The notes under the pieces: generated by a model
What the model saw: only the letters and a program-made list of their open reading frames with translations
The model's database searches: none
What the model was told of the DNA's origin: nothing
Program-made: the position numbers and the translations under genes
Origin: Lentzea cavernae
GTDB taxonomy: Bacteria; Actinomycetota; Actinomycetes; Mycobacteriales; Pseudonocardiaceae
DNA length: 64,000 nt
Assembly (NCBI RefSeq): GCF_014653695.1
Contig: NZ_BNAR01000004.1
Coordinates: 390,645-454,644 of the forward strand
Direction of reading: 5' to 3'
Shown: in pieces, positions 44,951 to 53,519 of the stretch
Numbering within the stretch: the stretch's first letter is position 1
Layout: the number at the start of each line of letters is the position of its first letter

Positions 44951-47900
44951 GCGTCTTCCACCTCCCCCGCCTGCACTTCGCGGGCGCGGCGATCACCCGC
45001 CTGCCCACCGGGCCGAGAGCCGGGTGGCTCGACCTCGAGACCAACCGGGCCATCGACGACCGGGGCGTGTTCGACACCGACCGGCCGGTGCAGGAGTACT
45101 ACGACTTCCTCGCGGACTCGAAGGGCCACAACTTCGCGGGCAACGGCCACTTCTGGGTCGACGCGAAGGTGGTCGCCACCGAGCTCGCTCCCGGTGAGGC
45201 CGGCACCGGCGACCTGGTGGTCGGGCGGCAGCTCGACCTCTGGGGCCACTTCTGCGACTACACCGCGGGAACGGCCAACCGGTCGCGCGTGTTCGACGTC
45301 GACCCCGCCTCAAACTGGACCACGACGCTGATGGTCGGCCAGCTCGCGCTCGGCAGGTCCGGCCGCTCGCACGACGTGCCGTACCTCGTGACCGGGGACG
45401 TGAACGGCACGTGCCCGCCGCGCTGGAACCAGTTCCACACCGTGCTGCACCAGTTCGCGGTCGACAAGGCCGAGGGGCTGCACTGGCTCGACGGCGTCGC
45501 GGACTCCCCCGTGCTGACGCGGCTGCGCGAGGTGGTCGAGAACGACGCGGACGGCCTGGTGGTCCAGTTCGCGCTCACCGACCAGAAGCACACCGGCGAG
45601 GGTCAGCCCGACATCTGGCGGCTGAAGGGAACCGTCGCGGCCTGGCACCGCGACGAGCTGCGCAGCTACCCGGCCGGGCGGCTGCTCACCCCGCGCACCA
45701 CGGGTTCCGCGCTGCACAACGTCTCCGTGCACGTCACGGACGAGCACGTCACCGCGAACCTGCTCACCGCACGTCCGGACACCGACCTCGAGGTGCGCAC
45801 GGCGTCGGGCACGCTGCTCGCCACGATCCCGTCCACATCGGACAACCTCGGCGTGCTCGTGGCGTCGCGTGTGGACGGTGGCAGTGGCGACCTGGCCGAG
45901 ACACTGGTGATCACCGACCGCGAGGGCACCGTTCGGTCCCGCGAGGAGGAGATCGTCGTCGAGTCCGACGAGGCCGCGCTGTTCCTGGAGCACGAGAACA
46001 CCGGGACCGGCGAGGACCACGCCGTCGAGATCCCGGTCCGCTCGTACCTGCGCGGGGTGCCCGCGCGGGTCGACGGCATCCACGTCCGGCAGTACGTGAA
46101 CCCCGCCGCGCTGCCGCTGGCCGAGGACCGCGACACCGCGCAGCTCGTGGCGTTCCTGCCCACCGGACAGGCCGAGTACCGGGCGGAGCAGGTGATCTCG
46201 ACCGACGAGCACGGCCGCGGCACGATCACCCTCAAGGGCGTGCGCGGCGGGGCGGCGAGAATCCTGCTCCGGCCGGAGTCCACAGCGGAACCGCGAGGCA
46301 CCACTGCCTCCGAGCGCTACGACAACGACGACGCTCAGGGCTACTGGTCGGCGGTCGGCTCGGTCGCGGTGCGGGTGCTGCCGGACCACTGGCACCTCGA
46401 CGCCCTGCCGGACGACGAGATCACGTTCAGCACGCTGTACCGCGAAGCGCTCGCCTACTACGAGCTGCAGTACTCGTTCATGCGGTCGGAGGTGCTCAGT
46501 CTCGCCGACGAGTTCAAGGTCGAGCCCTACGCCCGCCTGATATGGCACGTGTCGGCGCCCGAGCACAAGGGCAAGACGTTCTACATGCCACCGACGCGGG
46601 ACATGAGCGCACCGCAGATCCGGATGCTGTTGCGCTACCTGCTCGCCGACGACGCCCAACGGCAGACCCCGCCGACTTTCGTTCCCCAGCAACGCAAGCT
46701 CGGCGTCATCACGACGAAGGACCAGCTGCTGCACGCGCTGTACCAGGCCGCGGCGATCGAGCTGGCCACGATGATCCAGTACCTGTACGCGGCCTACAGC
46801 GTGCCGACCCACGGCGCCGGCAAGAAGCTCGTCGAGCGCGGCGAGTGGACCGAGGAGCAGCTGCTCACGGCGTGCGGCGAAGGCACCGAGACGTGGAGCA
46901 ACGGCATCCGCGGCAGCCTGATGTCCGTCGCCCGCGAGGAGATGATGCACTTCCTCGCGATCAACAACATCCTGATGGCGATGGGCAGGCCGTTCCACCT
47001 GCCGAAGCTCGACTTCGGCACGTTCAACAGCGCCATCTGCGTCCCGCTCGAGTTCTCGCTGGAAGCGCTGAACCTGGCGAGCGTGCAACGGTTCGTGGCG
47101 CTGGAACAACCGCACGACCTCATCGAGGAGATCGAGGGCAACGACTCCGCGGTCCTGCGCGCGGACGGTGAGCCGTACCAGTACGGGTCACTGAGCGAGC
47201 TGTACGCGGCGATCCGCGAGGGCGTGCAGGCGGTGCCCGGCGTGTTCCTGGTGAAGAAGGGCCGTGGCGGCGGCGCGCACCACCTGTTCATGCGCGAGTC
47301 GGTCAACGCGGTGCATCCCGACTACCAGCTGGAAGTCGACGACGTGGCGAGCGCGGTGTTCGCCATCGACTTCGTCACCGAGCACGGAGAGGGCGGCCAG
47401 ATCCCCTCGACGTTGCCGGAGGAGGAGTCGCACTTCGACACGTTCCTGCGCATCTCAGAGATGCTGATCGCGGAACGCGCCAAGGGACCTAACGACCGCA
47501 GGATCCCGTGGAACCCCGCCTACCCGGTGATGCGCAACCCGACGCTGAAGCCGGGCAACGCGGCGATGGACCACGTCACGCACGAACCGGCCAGGATCGC
47601 CATGAAGGCGTTCAACCGGTCGTACTTCATGGCGATGCAGCTGATGGTGCAGCACTTCGGCTACAGCCCGGACAAGTCGTTGCGCCGCTCCCGGTTGATG
47701 AACTGGTCGCTCGACATCATGACCGGCGTGCTGCGGCCGCTGGGCGAGCTGATCGTCACGCTGCCGTCCGGCCGGCCCGGCCGCACCGCCGGTCCGTCGT
47801 TCGAGCTCGACTCCACACCCGAGTACATCTCCAGGCCCGACGTCGCGGTCGAGTGGATGGCTCGCGAGTTCGAGGAGGTCGCGGAACTGGCCCGCAAGTG

Positions 47901-47988
47901 CGTCGGGTTCGGCCTCACCCCGACCGTCGGCGACCTGCTCGCCTTCATCGGTGACTCGTTGCGCACCATGGACCTGAAAGAGCTGTGA
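44947..47988 (+). CDS. rebD: Chromopyrrolic acid synthase (RebD/StaD-like heme enzyme)
   Basis: A 1013-aa protein, the same length as I recall for RebD. It couples two indole-3-pyruvate imines, made by the RebO-like oxidase, to chromopyrrolic acid. The N-terminus (SVFHLPRLHFAGAAITRLPT) is the RebD/VioB signature. A central ~450-aa beta-rich part follows, then from about residue 590 a ferritin-like C-terminal domain (HALYQAAAIELATMIQYLYA, AREEMMHFLAINNILMAMG). The ATG lies within the upstream methyltransferase stop (ATGA). This is the committed enzyme that defines the cluster as a tryptophan-dimer pathway. Confidence 0.95.
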   Translation: MSVFHLPRLHFAGAAITRLPTGPRAGWLDLETNRAIDDRGVFDTDRPVQEYYDFLADSKGHNFAGNGHFWVDAKVVATELAPGEAGTGDLVVGRQLDLWGHFCDYTAGTANRSRVFDVDPASNWTTTLMVGQLALGRSGRSHDVPYLVTGDVNGTCPPRWNQFHTVLHQFAVDKAEGLHWLDGVADSPVLTRLREVVENDADGLVVQFALTDQKHTGEGQPDIWRLKGTVAAWHRDELRSYPAGRLLTPRTTGSALHNVSVHVTDEHVTANLLTARPDTDLEVRTASGTLLATIPSTSDNLGVLVASRVDGGSGDLAETLVITDREGTVRSREEEIVVESDEAALFLEHENTGTGEDHAVEIPVRSYLRGVPARVDGIHVRQYVNPAALPLAEDRDTAQLVAFLPTGQAEYRAEQVISTDEHGRGTITLKGVRGGAARILLRPESTAEPRGTTASERYDNDDAQGYWSAVGSVAVRVLPDHWHLDALPDDEITFSTLYREALAYYELQYSFMRSEVLSLADEFKVEPYARLIWHVSAPEHKGKTFYMPPTRDMSAPQIRMLLRYLLADDAQRQTPPTFVPQQRKLGVITTKDQLLHALYQAAAIELATMIQYLYAAYSVPTHGAGKKLVERGEWTEEQLLTACGEGTETWSNGIRGSLMSVAREEMMHFLAINNILMAMGRPFHLPKLDFGTFNSAICVPLEFSLEALNLASVQRFVALEQPHDLIEEIEGNDSAVLRADGEPYQYGSLSELYAAIREGVQAVPGVFLVKKGRGGGAHHLFMRESVNAVHPDYQLEVDDVASAVFAIDFVTEHGEGGQIPSTLPEEESHFDTFLRISEMLIAERAKGPNDRRIPWNPAYPVMRNPTLKPGNAAMDHVTHEPARIAMKAFNRSYFMAMQLMVQHFGYSPDKSLRRSRLMNWSLDIMTGVLRPLGELIVTLPSGRPGRTAGPSFELDSTPEYISRPDVAVEWMAREFEEVAELARKCVGFGLTPTVGDLLAFIGDSLRTMDLKEL

Positions 47989-49226
47989 TGGCCGAGACGA
48001 CGACGGTGTGCATCGCGGGCGGCGGCCCGGCGGGTGCCGTGCTCGGGCTCCTGCTCGCGCGGTCCGGCGTGGACGTCGTGGTGCTGGAGAAGCACGCCGA
48101 CTTCCACCGCGACTTCCGCGGCGACACCGTGCACCCCGCGACCCTGCAGATCCTCGACGAGCTCGGGCTCATCGACCGGTTCCACGCGCTGCCGCACCAG
48201 AAGGTCAGCACGATCGGCGTCGTGCAGGACGGCAAGCGGATCGACATCGCCGACTTCCGCCGGTTGAAGGTCCCCTACCCGTACATGGCCTTCGTGCCGC
48301 AGTGGGACTTCCTCGACCTCATCACGGCCGAGGCGAAGAGGTACCCCGGTTTCCGGTTGCTGATGAAGACCGAGGCGCTGGGCGTGGTGCGCGAGAACGG
48401 GCGCGTGGCCGGCCTGCGCGTGCGCGGGCCCGAGGGCGAGCGGGAGATCCGCTCGACGCTCGTGGTCGCGGCCGACGGACGGCACTCGGTGATCCGGCAG
48501 GACGCGGGCTTCGTGCCGACGCTGATCGGCCGGTCGCTCGACGTCATCTTCTTCCGGATCTCCCGCCGCGACGGCGATCCGGACGAGGGCATCTGCGTGC
48601 GGATCGGCAACGGCAAGATCTTCGGCGCGACCGACCGCCGCACCTACTGGCAGATGTCGTACGAGACGTCCACCGGCGGCATGGACAAGGTGCGGCGAGA
48701 AGGACTCGACAAGTTCCGCGCGGACCTCGCCGCCCTGGTGCCGTTCCTGGCCGACCGGGTGCACGAGGTGTCCTCAGTGGACCAGCTGAGTCCGCTGGAG
48801 GCGCGGATCGACCGGCTGGAGCGGTGGCACGCGCCCGGCCTGCTGTTCATCGGCGACGCCGCGCACGCGATGTCCCCGGTCGCCGGGTTCGGCGTGAACC
48901 TCGCGGTGCAGGACGCCGTCGCCACCTCGAACATCCTCACCACGGCACTGCTGCGGGCACAGGACGGTGAGCCGTTCGACGACTCGTTGCTCGCGCGGGT
49001 GCGCAAACGCCGCAAGCGCGCGGTCGCGTTGTCGCAAGGGCTGCAGCGCGCCACGCAGAAGTTCGGCATCGACGAGGCGCTCGACGGCTCCGGCCAGCCG
49101 CCCGCGCCCAAGGTCTTCGAGAAGCTCGGCGTCGCCCAGTGGCTGATGAGCCGCGTCATCGGGCTCGGCTTCCGGCCGGAACACGTTCGCACACAGGAGA
49201 AAGCGCCGGAGGGAACCGTCCGATGA
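47988..49226 (+). CDS. FAD-dependent monooxygenase, candidate indolotryptoline X-type enzyme
   Basis: A 412-aa class A flavin monooxygenase without the C-terminal thioredoxin-like domain. It has the FAD motif VCIAGGGPAGAVLGLLLARSG, FRGDTVHPATLQILDELGL, DG-like VVAADGRHSVIRQ and GD motif GLLFIGDAAHAMSPVAGFGVN. The start shares one base with the RebD-like stop, and the stop overlaps the O-methyltransferase by 4 bp. Rebeccamycin and staurosporine clusters have no such enzyme between D and H. Indolotryptoline clusters have two extra flavin oxygenases (X1/X2) that epoxidise and rearrange the indolocarbazole, which this could be. Role inferred. Confidence 0.87.
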   Translation: MAETTTVCIAGGGPAGAVLGLLLARSGVDVVVLEKHADFHRDFRGDTVHPATLQILDELGLIDRFHALPHQKVSTIGVVQDGKRIDIADFRRLKVPYPYMAFVPQWDFLDLITAEAKRYPGFRLLMKTEALGVVRENGRVAGLRVRGPEGEREIRSTLVVAADGRHSVIRQDAGFVPTLIGRSLDVIFFRISRRDGDPDEGICVRIGNGKIFGATDRRTYWQMSYETSTGGMDKVRREGLDKFRADLAALVPFLADRVHEVSSVDQLSPLEARIDRLERWHAPGLLFIGDAAHAMSPVAGFGVNLAVQDAVATSNILTTALLRAQDGEPFDDSLLARVRKRRKRAVALSQGLQRATQKFGIDEALDGSGQPPAPKVFEKLGVAQWLMSRVIGLGFRPEHVRTQEKAPEGTVR

Positions 49227-50233
49227 CCGCACCGGGAATGCCGCCGCAGGCGCGGATGATGCAGATGATCACGGGGTACTGGATCACCCAGGTCGTGCAC
49301 GCCGTCGCCGAGCTCGAGATCGCCGACCACCTCGCCGAGTCCCCGCTGACCCTCGACGAGATCGCGGCGCTGACGGGTGTCGAGGCCGACACGTTGATGC
49401 GCCTGCTGCGGGCCTGCGCCTCGCAGGGGCTCGTGGCCTACGACGACGGCCGGTTCGTGAGCACGCCGTTGCTGGAGACCCTGCGCCAGGGCGTGCCGGG
49501 GTCGTTCCGCGACATCGCGATCGTGCACGGCTCGCCGGGTCACTGGCTGTCCTGGGGCAGGTTCCCGGACGCCGTGCGCGCCGGTGAGCCGCAGACCACG
49601 GCCGCGCTGGGCAGCGACATCTGGACGTACTTCCAGTCGCAGCCGCGGGAGTGGGAGCGGTTCTCGAACTCCATGACCGAGCTGACCGACGGCCTGTCGC
49701 GCGAGATCGGCGTGCTGCTCGACACCACGGGGCTCACCACTGCGGTGGACGTCGGTGGCGCGAACGGGGCGTTGCTGCACCCGTTGCTGAAGGCGAACCC
49801 GGACCTGCGGGGCGTCGTGTTCGACCTCCCGACCGTCGAGCCGACCGCGGTGGCCGAGGCCGAGAAGGCGGGGCTCGCCGACCGCTGCACGTTCACCGGC
49901 GGCTCGTTCTTCGAGTCGGTGCCGGAGGGCGATCTGTTCCTGCTCAAGGCCGTGCTGCACAACTGGGACGACAAGTCGTGCGTCGAGATCCTCACCAACT
50001 GCCGCAAGGCGTTGCGCCCCGGCGGACGGGTGGTCGTCGTCGAGATGCCGCTGGGACCGCTGGGAGAACCGGGGTTCGCCCCGTTGCTCGACCTCGGGAT
50101 GCTCGCCGTCAACGCCGGCCGTGAGCGCGACCTCGACCAGTACGACGCGCTGTTCCTGGCGTCGGGCCTGCGCCGCGTCGAGGTCACCGCGACCTCGTCC
50201 CCGCAGAGCCTGATCCACGCCGTTGCCGAGTAA
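49223..50233 (+). CDS. O-methyltransferase (acetylserotonin OMT/DmpM-type)
   Basis: A 336-aa small-molecule O-methyltransferase. The N-terminal winged-helix dimerisation domain is seen at AVAELEIADHLAESPLTLDE, then LMRLLRACASQGLV. The SAM site is AVDVGGANGALLHPLL, and LKAVLHNWDD carries the catalytic His region. It overlaps the upstream flavin monooxygenase by 4 bp, suggesting it methylates the hydroxyl that enzyme makes. Close in type to OMTs of anthracycline and other aromatic pathways. Confidence 0.9.
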   Translation: MTAPGMPPQARMMQMITGYWITQVVHAVAELEIADHLAESPLTLDEIAALTGVEADTLMRLLRACASQGLVAYDDGRFVSTPLLETLRQGVPGSFRDIAIVHGSPGHWLSWGRFPDAVRAGEPQTTAALGSDIWTYFQSQPREWERFSNSMTELTDGLSREIGVLLDTTGLTTAVDVGGANGALLHPLLKANPDLRGVVFDLPTVEPTAVAEAEKAGLADRCTFTGGSFFESVPEGDLFLLKAVLHNWDDKSCVEILTNCRKALRPGGRVVVVEMPLGPLGEPGFAPLLDLGMLAVNAGRERDLDQYDALFLASGLRRVEVTATSSPQSLIHAVAE

Positions 50234-50257
50234 CCACGAACCGGAGGAATGACCGAA

Positions 50258-51805
50258 ATGGTGAAGAACGTAGTGGTGGTCGGCGGAGGCACGGCCGGAT
50301 GGATGACCGCGTCCTACCTGACGGCCGCGTTCGGCGACCGCGTCAACGTGACGCTCGTCGAGTCGGCGCGCGTCGGTGCGATCGGTGTCGGCGAGGCGAC
50401 GTTCAGCACGGTGCGGCACTTCTTCGAGTACCTCGGTCTCGAGGAGAAGGAGTGGATGCCCGCCTGCAACGCCACCTACAAGCTCGCCATCCGGTTCGAG
50501 AACTGGCGCGAACCGGGGCACCACTTCTACCACCCGTTCGAACGGCAGCGCGTCGTCGACGGCTTCCCCTTGACGGACTGGTGGCTGCGCGACAACACCT
50601 CCGGCCGCTTCGACAAGGACTGCTTCCTGGTCGGCACGCTGTGCGACGACCTGAAGTCGCCGCGGCACATGGACGGCGAGTTGTTCGAGGGCGGCCTGGG
50701 CCAGCGCAGCGCCTACCGGACCACGTTGTCCGAGCAGTCGACGCAGTTCCCGTACGCCTACCACTTCGACGCGACGCTGGTGGCGAACTACCTGCGCGAC
50801 TACGCGGTCGCGCGGGGTGTCACGCACGTCCTCGACGACGTGCTGGACGTGGCGCTGGACGACCGGGGCTGGATCAGCCACGTGGTCACCAAGGAGCACG
50901 GGAACCTCACCGGCGACCTGTTCGTCGACTGCACCGGCTTCCGCAGCCTGCTGCTGGGCAAGGCGCTCGCGGAGCCGTTCGTGTCCTATCAGGACTCGCT
51001 GCCCAACGACAGCGCCGTGGCGTTGCGCGTGCCGCAGGACATGGAGAACCGGGGCCTGCGCCCGTGCACGACGGCGACCGCGCAGGAGGCCGGCTGGATC
51101 TGGACGATCCCGCTGTTCGACCGCATCGGCACCGGCTACGTCTACGCCGGCGACTACATCTCGCCGGAGGAGGCCGAGCGGACGCTGCGCGCGTTCGTGG
51201 GCCCGGCCGCCGAGCACGCCGACGCGAACCACATCAAGATGCGCATCGGCCGCAGCCGGCGGCACTGGGTCGGCAACTGCGTCGCGATCGGCCTGTCCAG
51301 CGGGTTCGTCGAGCCGCTCGAGTCCACCGGCATCTTCTTCATCCAGCACGGCATCGAGCAGCTGGTGAAGCACTTCCCGGACGCCCGCTGGGACGACGGC
51401 CTGCGCCAGTCCTACAACAGGCTCGTCAACAACGTGATGGACGGCGTGCGCGAGTTCCTCGTCGTGCACTACTACGCCTCCAAACGCCAGGACAACCAGT
51501 ACTGGAAGGACACCAAGACCCGCGCGCTGCCCGACGGTCTCGCCGAGCGCCTCGAGCGCTGGCAGACCCGGCTGCCCGACGGCGAGTCGGTCTTCCCGCA
51601 CTACCACGGGTTCGAGGCCTACTCCTACGTCTGCATGCTGCTCGGCCTCGGCGGCCTCGACCTGAAGTCGTCGCCCGCGTTGAACCTCATGGACCCGTCG
51701 TCGGCCCAGCACGAGTTCAAGCTCGTCGGCGAACAGGCCGCGGAACTCGCCCGCACGCTGCCCACCCAGTACGAGTACTTCGCCCAGCTGCACCGCGCGA
51801 GGTGA
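50258..51805 (+). CDS. Flavin-dependent tryptophan halogenase, PyrH-type
   Basis: A 515-aa FADH2-dependent halogenase. ATG 50258 is chosen over 50249 because GGAGG ends 10 nt upstream. Motifs: GGGTAGW (9-15), active-site Lys75 in TYKLAIRF, WIWTIP (280-285) and Glu355 in VEPLESTG. The Lys/Glu numbering and segments such as FYHPFER and VVDGF match PyrH (tryptophan 5-halogenase) rather than RebH (7-halogenase). It should chlorinate tryptophan at C5 or C6 before dimerisation. FADH2 would come from the reductase at 53037. Confidence 0.93.
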   Translation: MVKNVVVVGGGTAGWMTASYLTAAFGDRVNVTLVESARVGAIGVGEATFSTVRHFFEYLGLEEKEWMPACNATYKLAIRFENWREPGHHFYHPFERQRVVDGFPLTDWWLRDNTSGRFDKDCFLVGTLCDDLKSPRHMDGELFEGGLGQRSAYRTTLSEQSTQFPYAYHFDATLVANYLRDYAVARGVTHVLDDVLDVALDDRGWISHVVTKEHGNLTGDLFVDCTGFRSLLLGKALAEPFVSYQDSLPNDSAVALRVPQDMENRGLRPCTTATAQEAGWIWTIPLFDRIGTGYVYAGDYISPEEAERTLRAFVGPAAEHADANHIKMRIGRSRRHWVGNCVAIGLSSGFVEPLESTGIFFIQHGIEQLVKHFPDARWDDGLRQSYNRLVNNVMDGVREFLVVHYYASKRQDNQYWKDTKTRALPDGLAERLERWQTRLPDGESVFPHYHGFEAYSYVCMLLGLGGLDLKSSPALNLMDPSSAQHEFKLVGEQAAELARTLPTQYEYFAQLHRAR

Positions 51806-53040
51806 CCGTCGTGGTGCAGAACGGGCTCCACCTAGCCGCGCTCCTGGCGGCGTTCTTCGCGGTGGCGGCGCTGGGCCGGGTGGTCGCACGGGTGCTGCGG
51901 CTGCCCACCGTGGTCGGGGAGATCGCGCTGAGCATCCTGCTCGGACCGGTGCTGCTCGCCGCGTTCGGCAAGGACGTCTTCGGCGCGATCCTGCCCGCAG
52001 GCCTCACCGGTGTGCTCAAGCAGATCGGCGAGGCCGGCCTGGTGCTCTTCCTGATCGGCGTCGTGCACCACCTCGACAGGGGCGCGGGCGGCTGGCGCGG
52101 CAAGGCGCTCGGCCGGATCACCGTCGGAGCCTTCGTGCTGCCCCTGCTGACCGGCCTCGTCTTCGCCGCCTGGGCCATCTGGTTCGCGCCTGCTCATGTG
52201 CGCGGTACCGCCCCCACGACTGCTCTGGTGCTGATGCTGGCGGTCGCCATGTCCGTCACCGCGGTGCCGGTGCTCGCGCGGATCCTGGAGGAGCGGTCCG
52301 ACCTGGGCCGCGCCTCCGGCCTGTCGATGATGGCGTCGGTGCTGATCGACACGCCGGCCTGGCTGTTGCTGACGGTGGCGCTCGGGCTGGCCGCGGGTGG
52401 TCTCGGTGGTGTGTGGCTGGCGTTCGCGACGATCGGCGTCGGGGCCGTGGTCGCGTGGCTCGGCTACCGGGCGTTGAGTTCGGTCGCGTGGTTCGCTTCC
52501 CGGCGGCCTGTTCTGGCTGCTCTCGGACTTGCCGGTGTGGCGCTGGGTGCTGGTGCGGTGGTGCACTTCTTCGGGCTGACGTCGATCTTCGGCGCCTTCC
52601 TGGTGGGCTTGATGGTTCCCCGGGACGAGGCTTGGTCCCGGGTGGTCGCGCTGGTCAGCCGGGTCGGCCGGGCGTTCGTGCCGGTGTTCTTCGTGGTCGC
52701 CGGTGCGACGTTGTCCGGTAGCGGGGTGTCGGCGTTCCCGTGGGTCGGGGTGGTGCTGGCGCTCGTGCTCGGCGTTGTCGGCAAGGTCGGTGGCGGGTAC
52801 GTCGGGGCTCGGTGGGGTGGGGAGGACGTGGTCACGTCCCTGCGGGTCGGGGTGCTTGTCAACACGCGTGGGTTGACGGAGATCGTGGTGCTGCAAATCG
52901 GGTTCACCGCCGGGTTGCTCACTCCTGGGCTGTTCGTCGCTCTGCTGGTGATGGCGTTGGTGACGACCGCGGCGACCGGGCCGTTGCTGGATCTGATCAC
53001 GCGGAGGGTCGGGGCTGCGCGGGAGGAGGTTTTGTTGTGA
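51802..53040 (+). CDS. Na+/H+ antiporter-like transporter (RebU-like export/self-resistance)
   Basis: A 412-aa membrane protein of the CPA2/Kef family with about 12 helices: N-terminal LPTVVGEIALSILLGPVLLA, VLMLAVAMSVTAVPVLARIL and FGAFLVGLMVPRD. No C-terminal nucleotide-binding (TrkA) domain. Similar antiporter-type genes occur in the rebeccamycin and indolotryptoline clusters and are thought to export the product. The GTG start overlaps the halogenase stop by 4 bp; the GTG codons at 51811/51814 are alternatives. From about 52480 codon use shifts to more T-ending codons. Confidence 0.85.
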   Translation: MTVVVQNGLHLAALLAAFFAVAALGRVVARVLRLPTVVGEIALSILLGPVLLAAFGKDVFGAILPAGLTGVLKQIGEAGLVLFLIGVVHHLDRGAGGWRGKALGRITVGAFVLPLLTGLVFAAWAIWFAPAHVRGTAPTTALVLMLAVAMSVTAVPVLARILEERSDLGRASGLSMMASVLIDTPAWLLLTVALGLAAGGLGGVWLAFATIGVGAVVAWLGYRALSSVAWFASRRPVLAALGLAGVALGAGAVVHFFGLTSIFGAFLVGLMVPRDEAWSRVVALVSRVGRAFVPVFFVVAGATLSGSGVSAFPWVGVVLALVLGVVGKVGGGYVGARWGGEDVVTSLRVGVLVNTRGLTEIVVLQIGFTAGLLTPGLFVALLVMALVTTAATGPLLDLITRRVGAAREEVLL

Positions 53041-53519
53041 GGGAGCAGTTTCGGGGGTTGATGGCGGCGTTTCCCACCGGGGTCGCGGTGGTGACCACGT
53101 TCGGGCTTGGGGCTGAGCCTTGGGGGATGACGGTGTCGTCGTTGTCCAGCGTGTCTGTGGATCCGCCTACGTTGCTGGTGTGTTTGCGGGATTCCAGTCC
53201 TACGTTGGATGCGTTGGTGTGGAACGGATCGTTCACGGTGAACCTGTTGCATCATGAGGCTCGGCCGGCTGCGGAGTTGTTCTCTTCTGGGGATCCTGAG
53301 CGGTTTCGGCAGGTGGTTTGGGAGCGGCCGTTGGACGTTGGGGGGCCGCATCTGGTGGATGATGCGCACGCGGCTGCGGATTGCGTGGTGGATCACATGC
53401 ATCGGATTGGGACGCATGTGGTGGTGTTCGGGAAGGTTCAGAGGGTGGTGCATCGGTCTGGGTTGCAGCCGTTGCTTTATGGGATGCGGACTTATGCGTC
53501 TTGGCCGCGGAGTGCTTGA
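53037..53519 (+). CDS. rebF: Flavin reductase (RebF-like)
   Basis: A 160-aa NAD(P)H:flavin oxidoreductase of the HpaC/RebF class. It has FRGLMAAFPTGVAVVTTF at the N-terminus, MTVSSLSSVSVDPPTLLVCL for FMN/FAD binding and FTVNLLHHEA. It supplies FADH2 to the halogenase and perhaps to the RebC-like enzyme. The GTG at 53037 overlaps the antiporter stop by 4 bp and has GGAGGAGG 7 nt upstream. Codon use is richer in T-ending codons than elsewhere in the cluster. It is the last gene of the first co-linear block. Confidence 0.93.
   Translation: MREQFRGLMAAFPTGVAVVTTFGLGAEPWGMTVSSLSSVSVDPPTLLVCLRDSSPTLDALVWNGSFTVNLLHHEARPAAELFSSGDPERFRQVVWERPLDVGGPHLVDDAHAAADCVVDHMHRIGTHVVVFGKVQRVVHRSGLQPLLYGMRTYASWPRSA

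Noticed and set aside
48644-51889. 1081-codon frame antisense to the halogenase, O-methyltransferase and oxygenase genes
   Set aside because: A shadow of high GC3 coding on the plus strand; the translation is low-complexity Arg/Val/Gln and lacks a start context.
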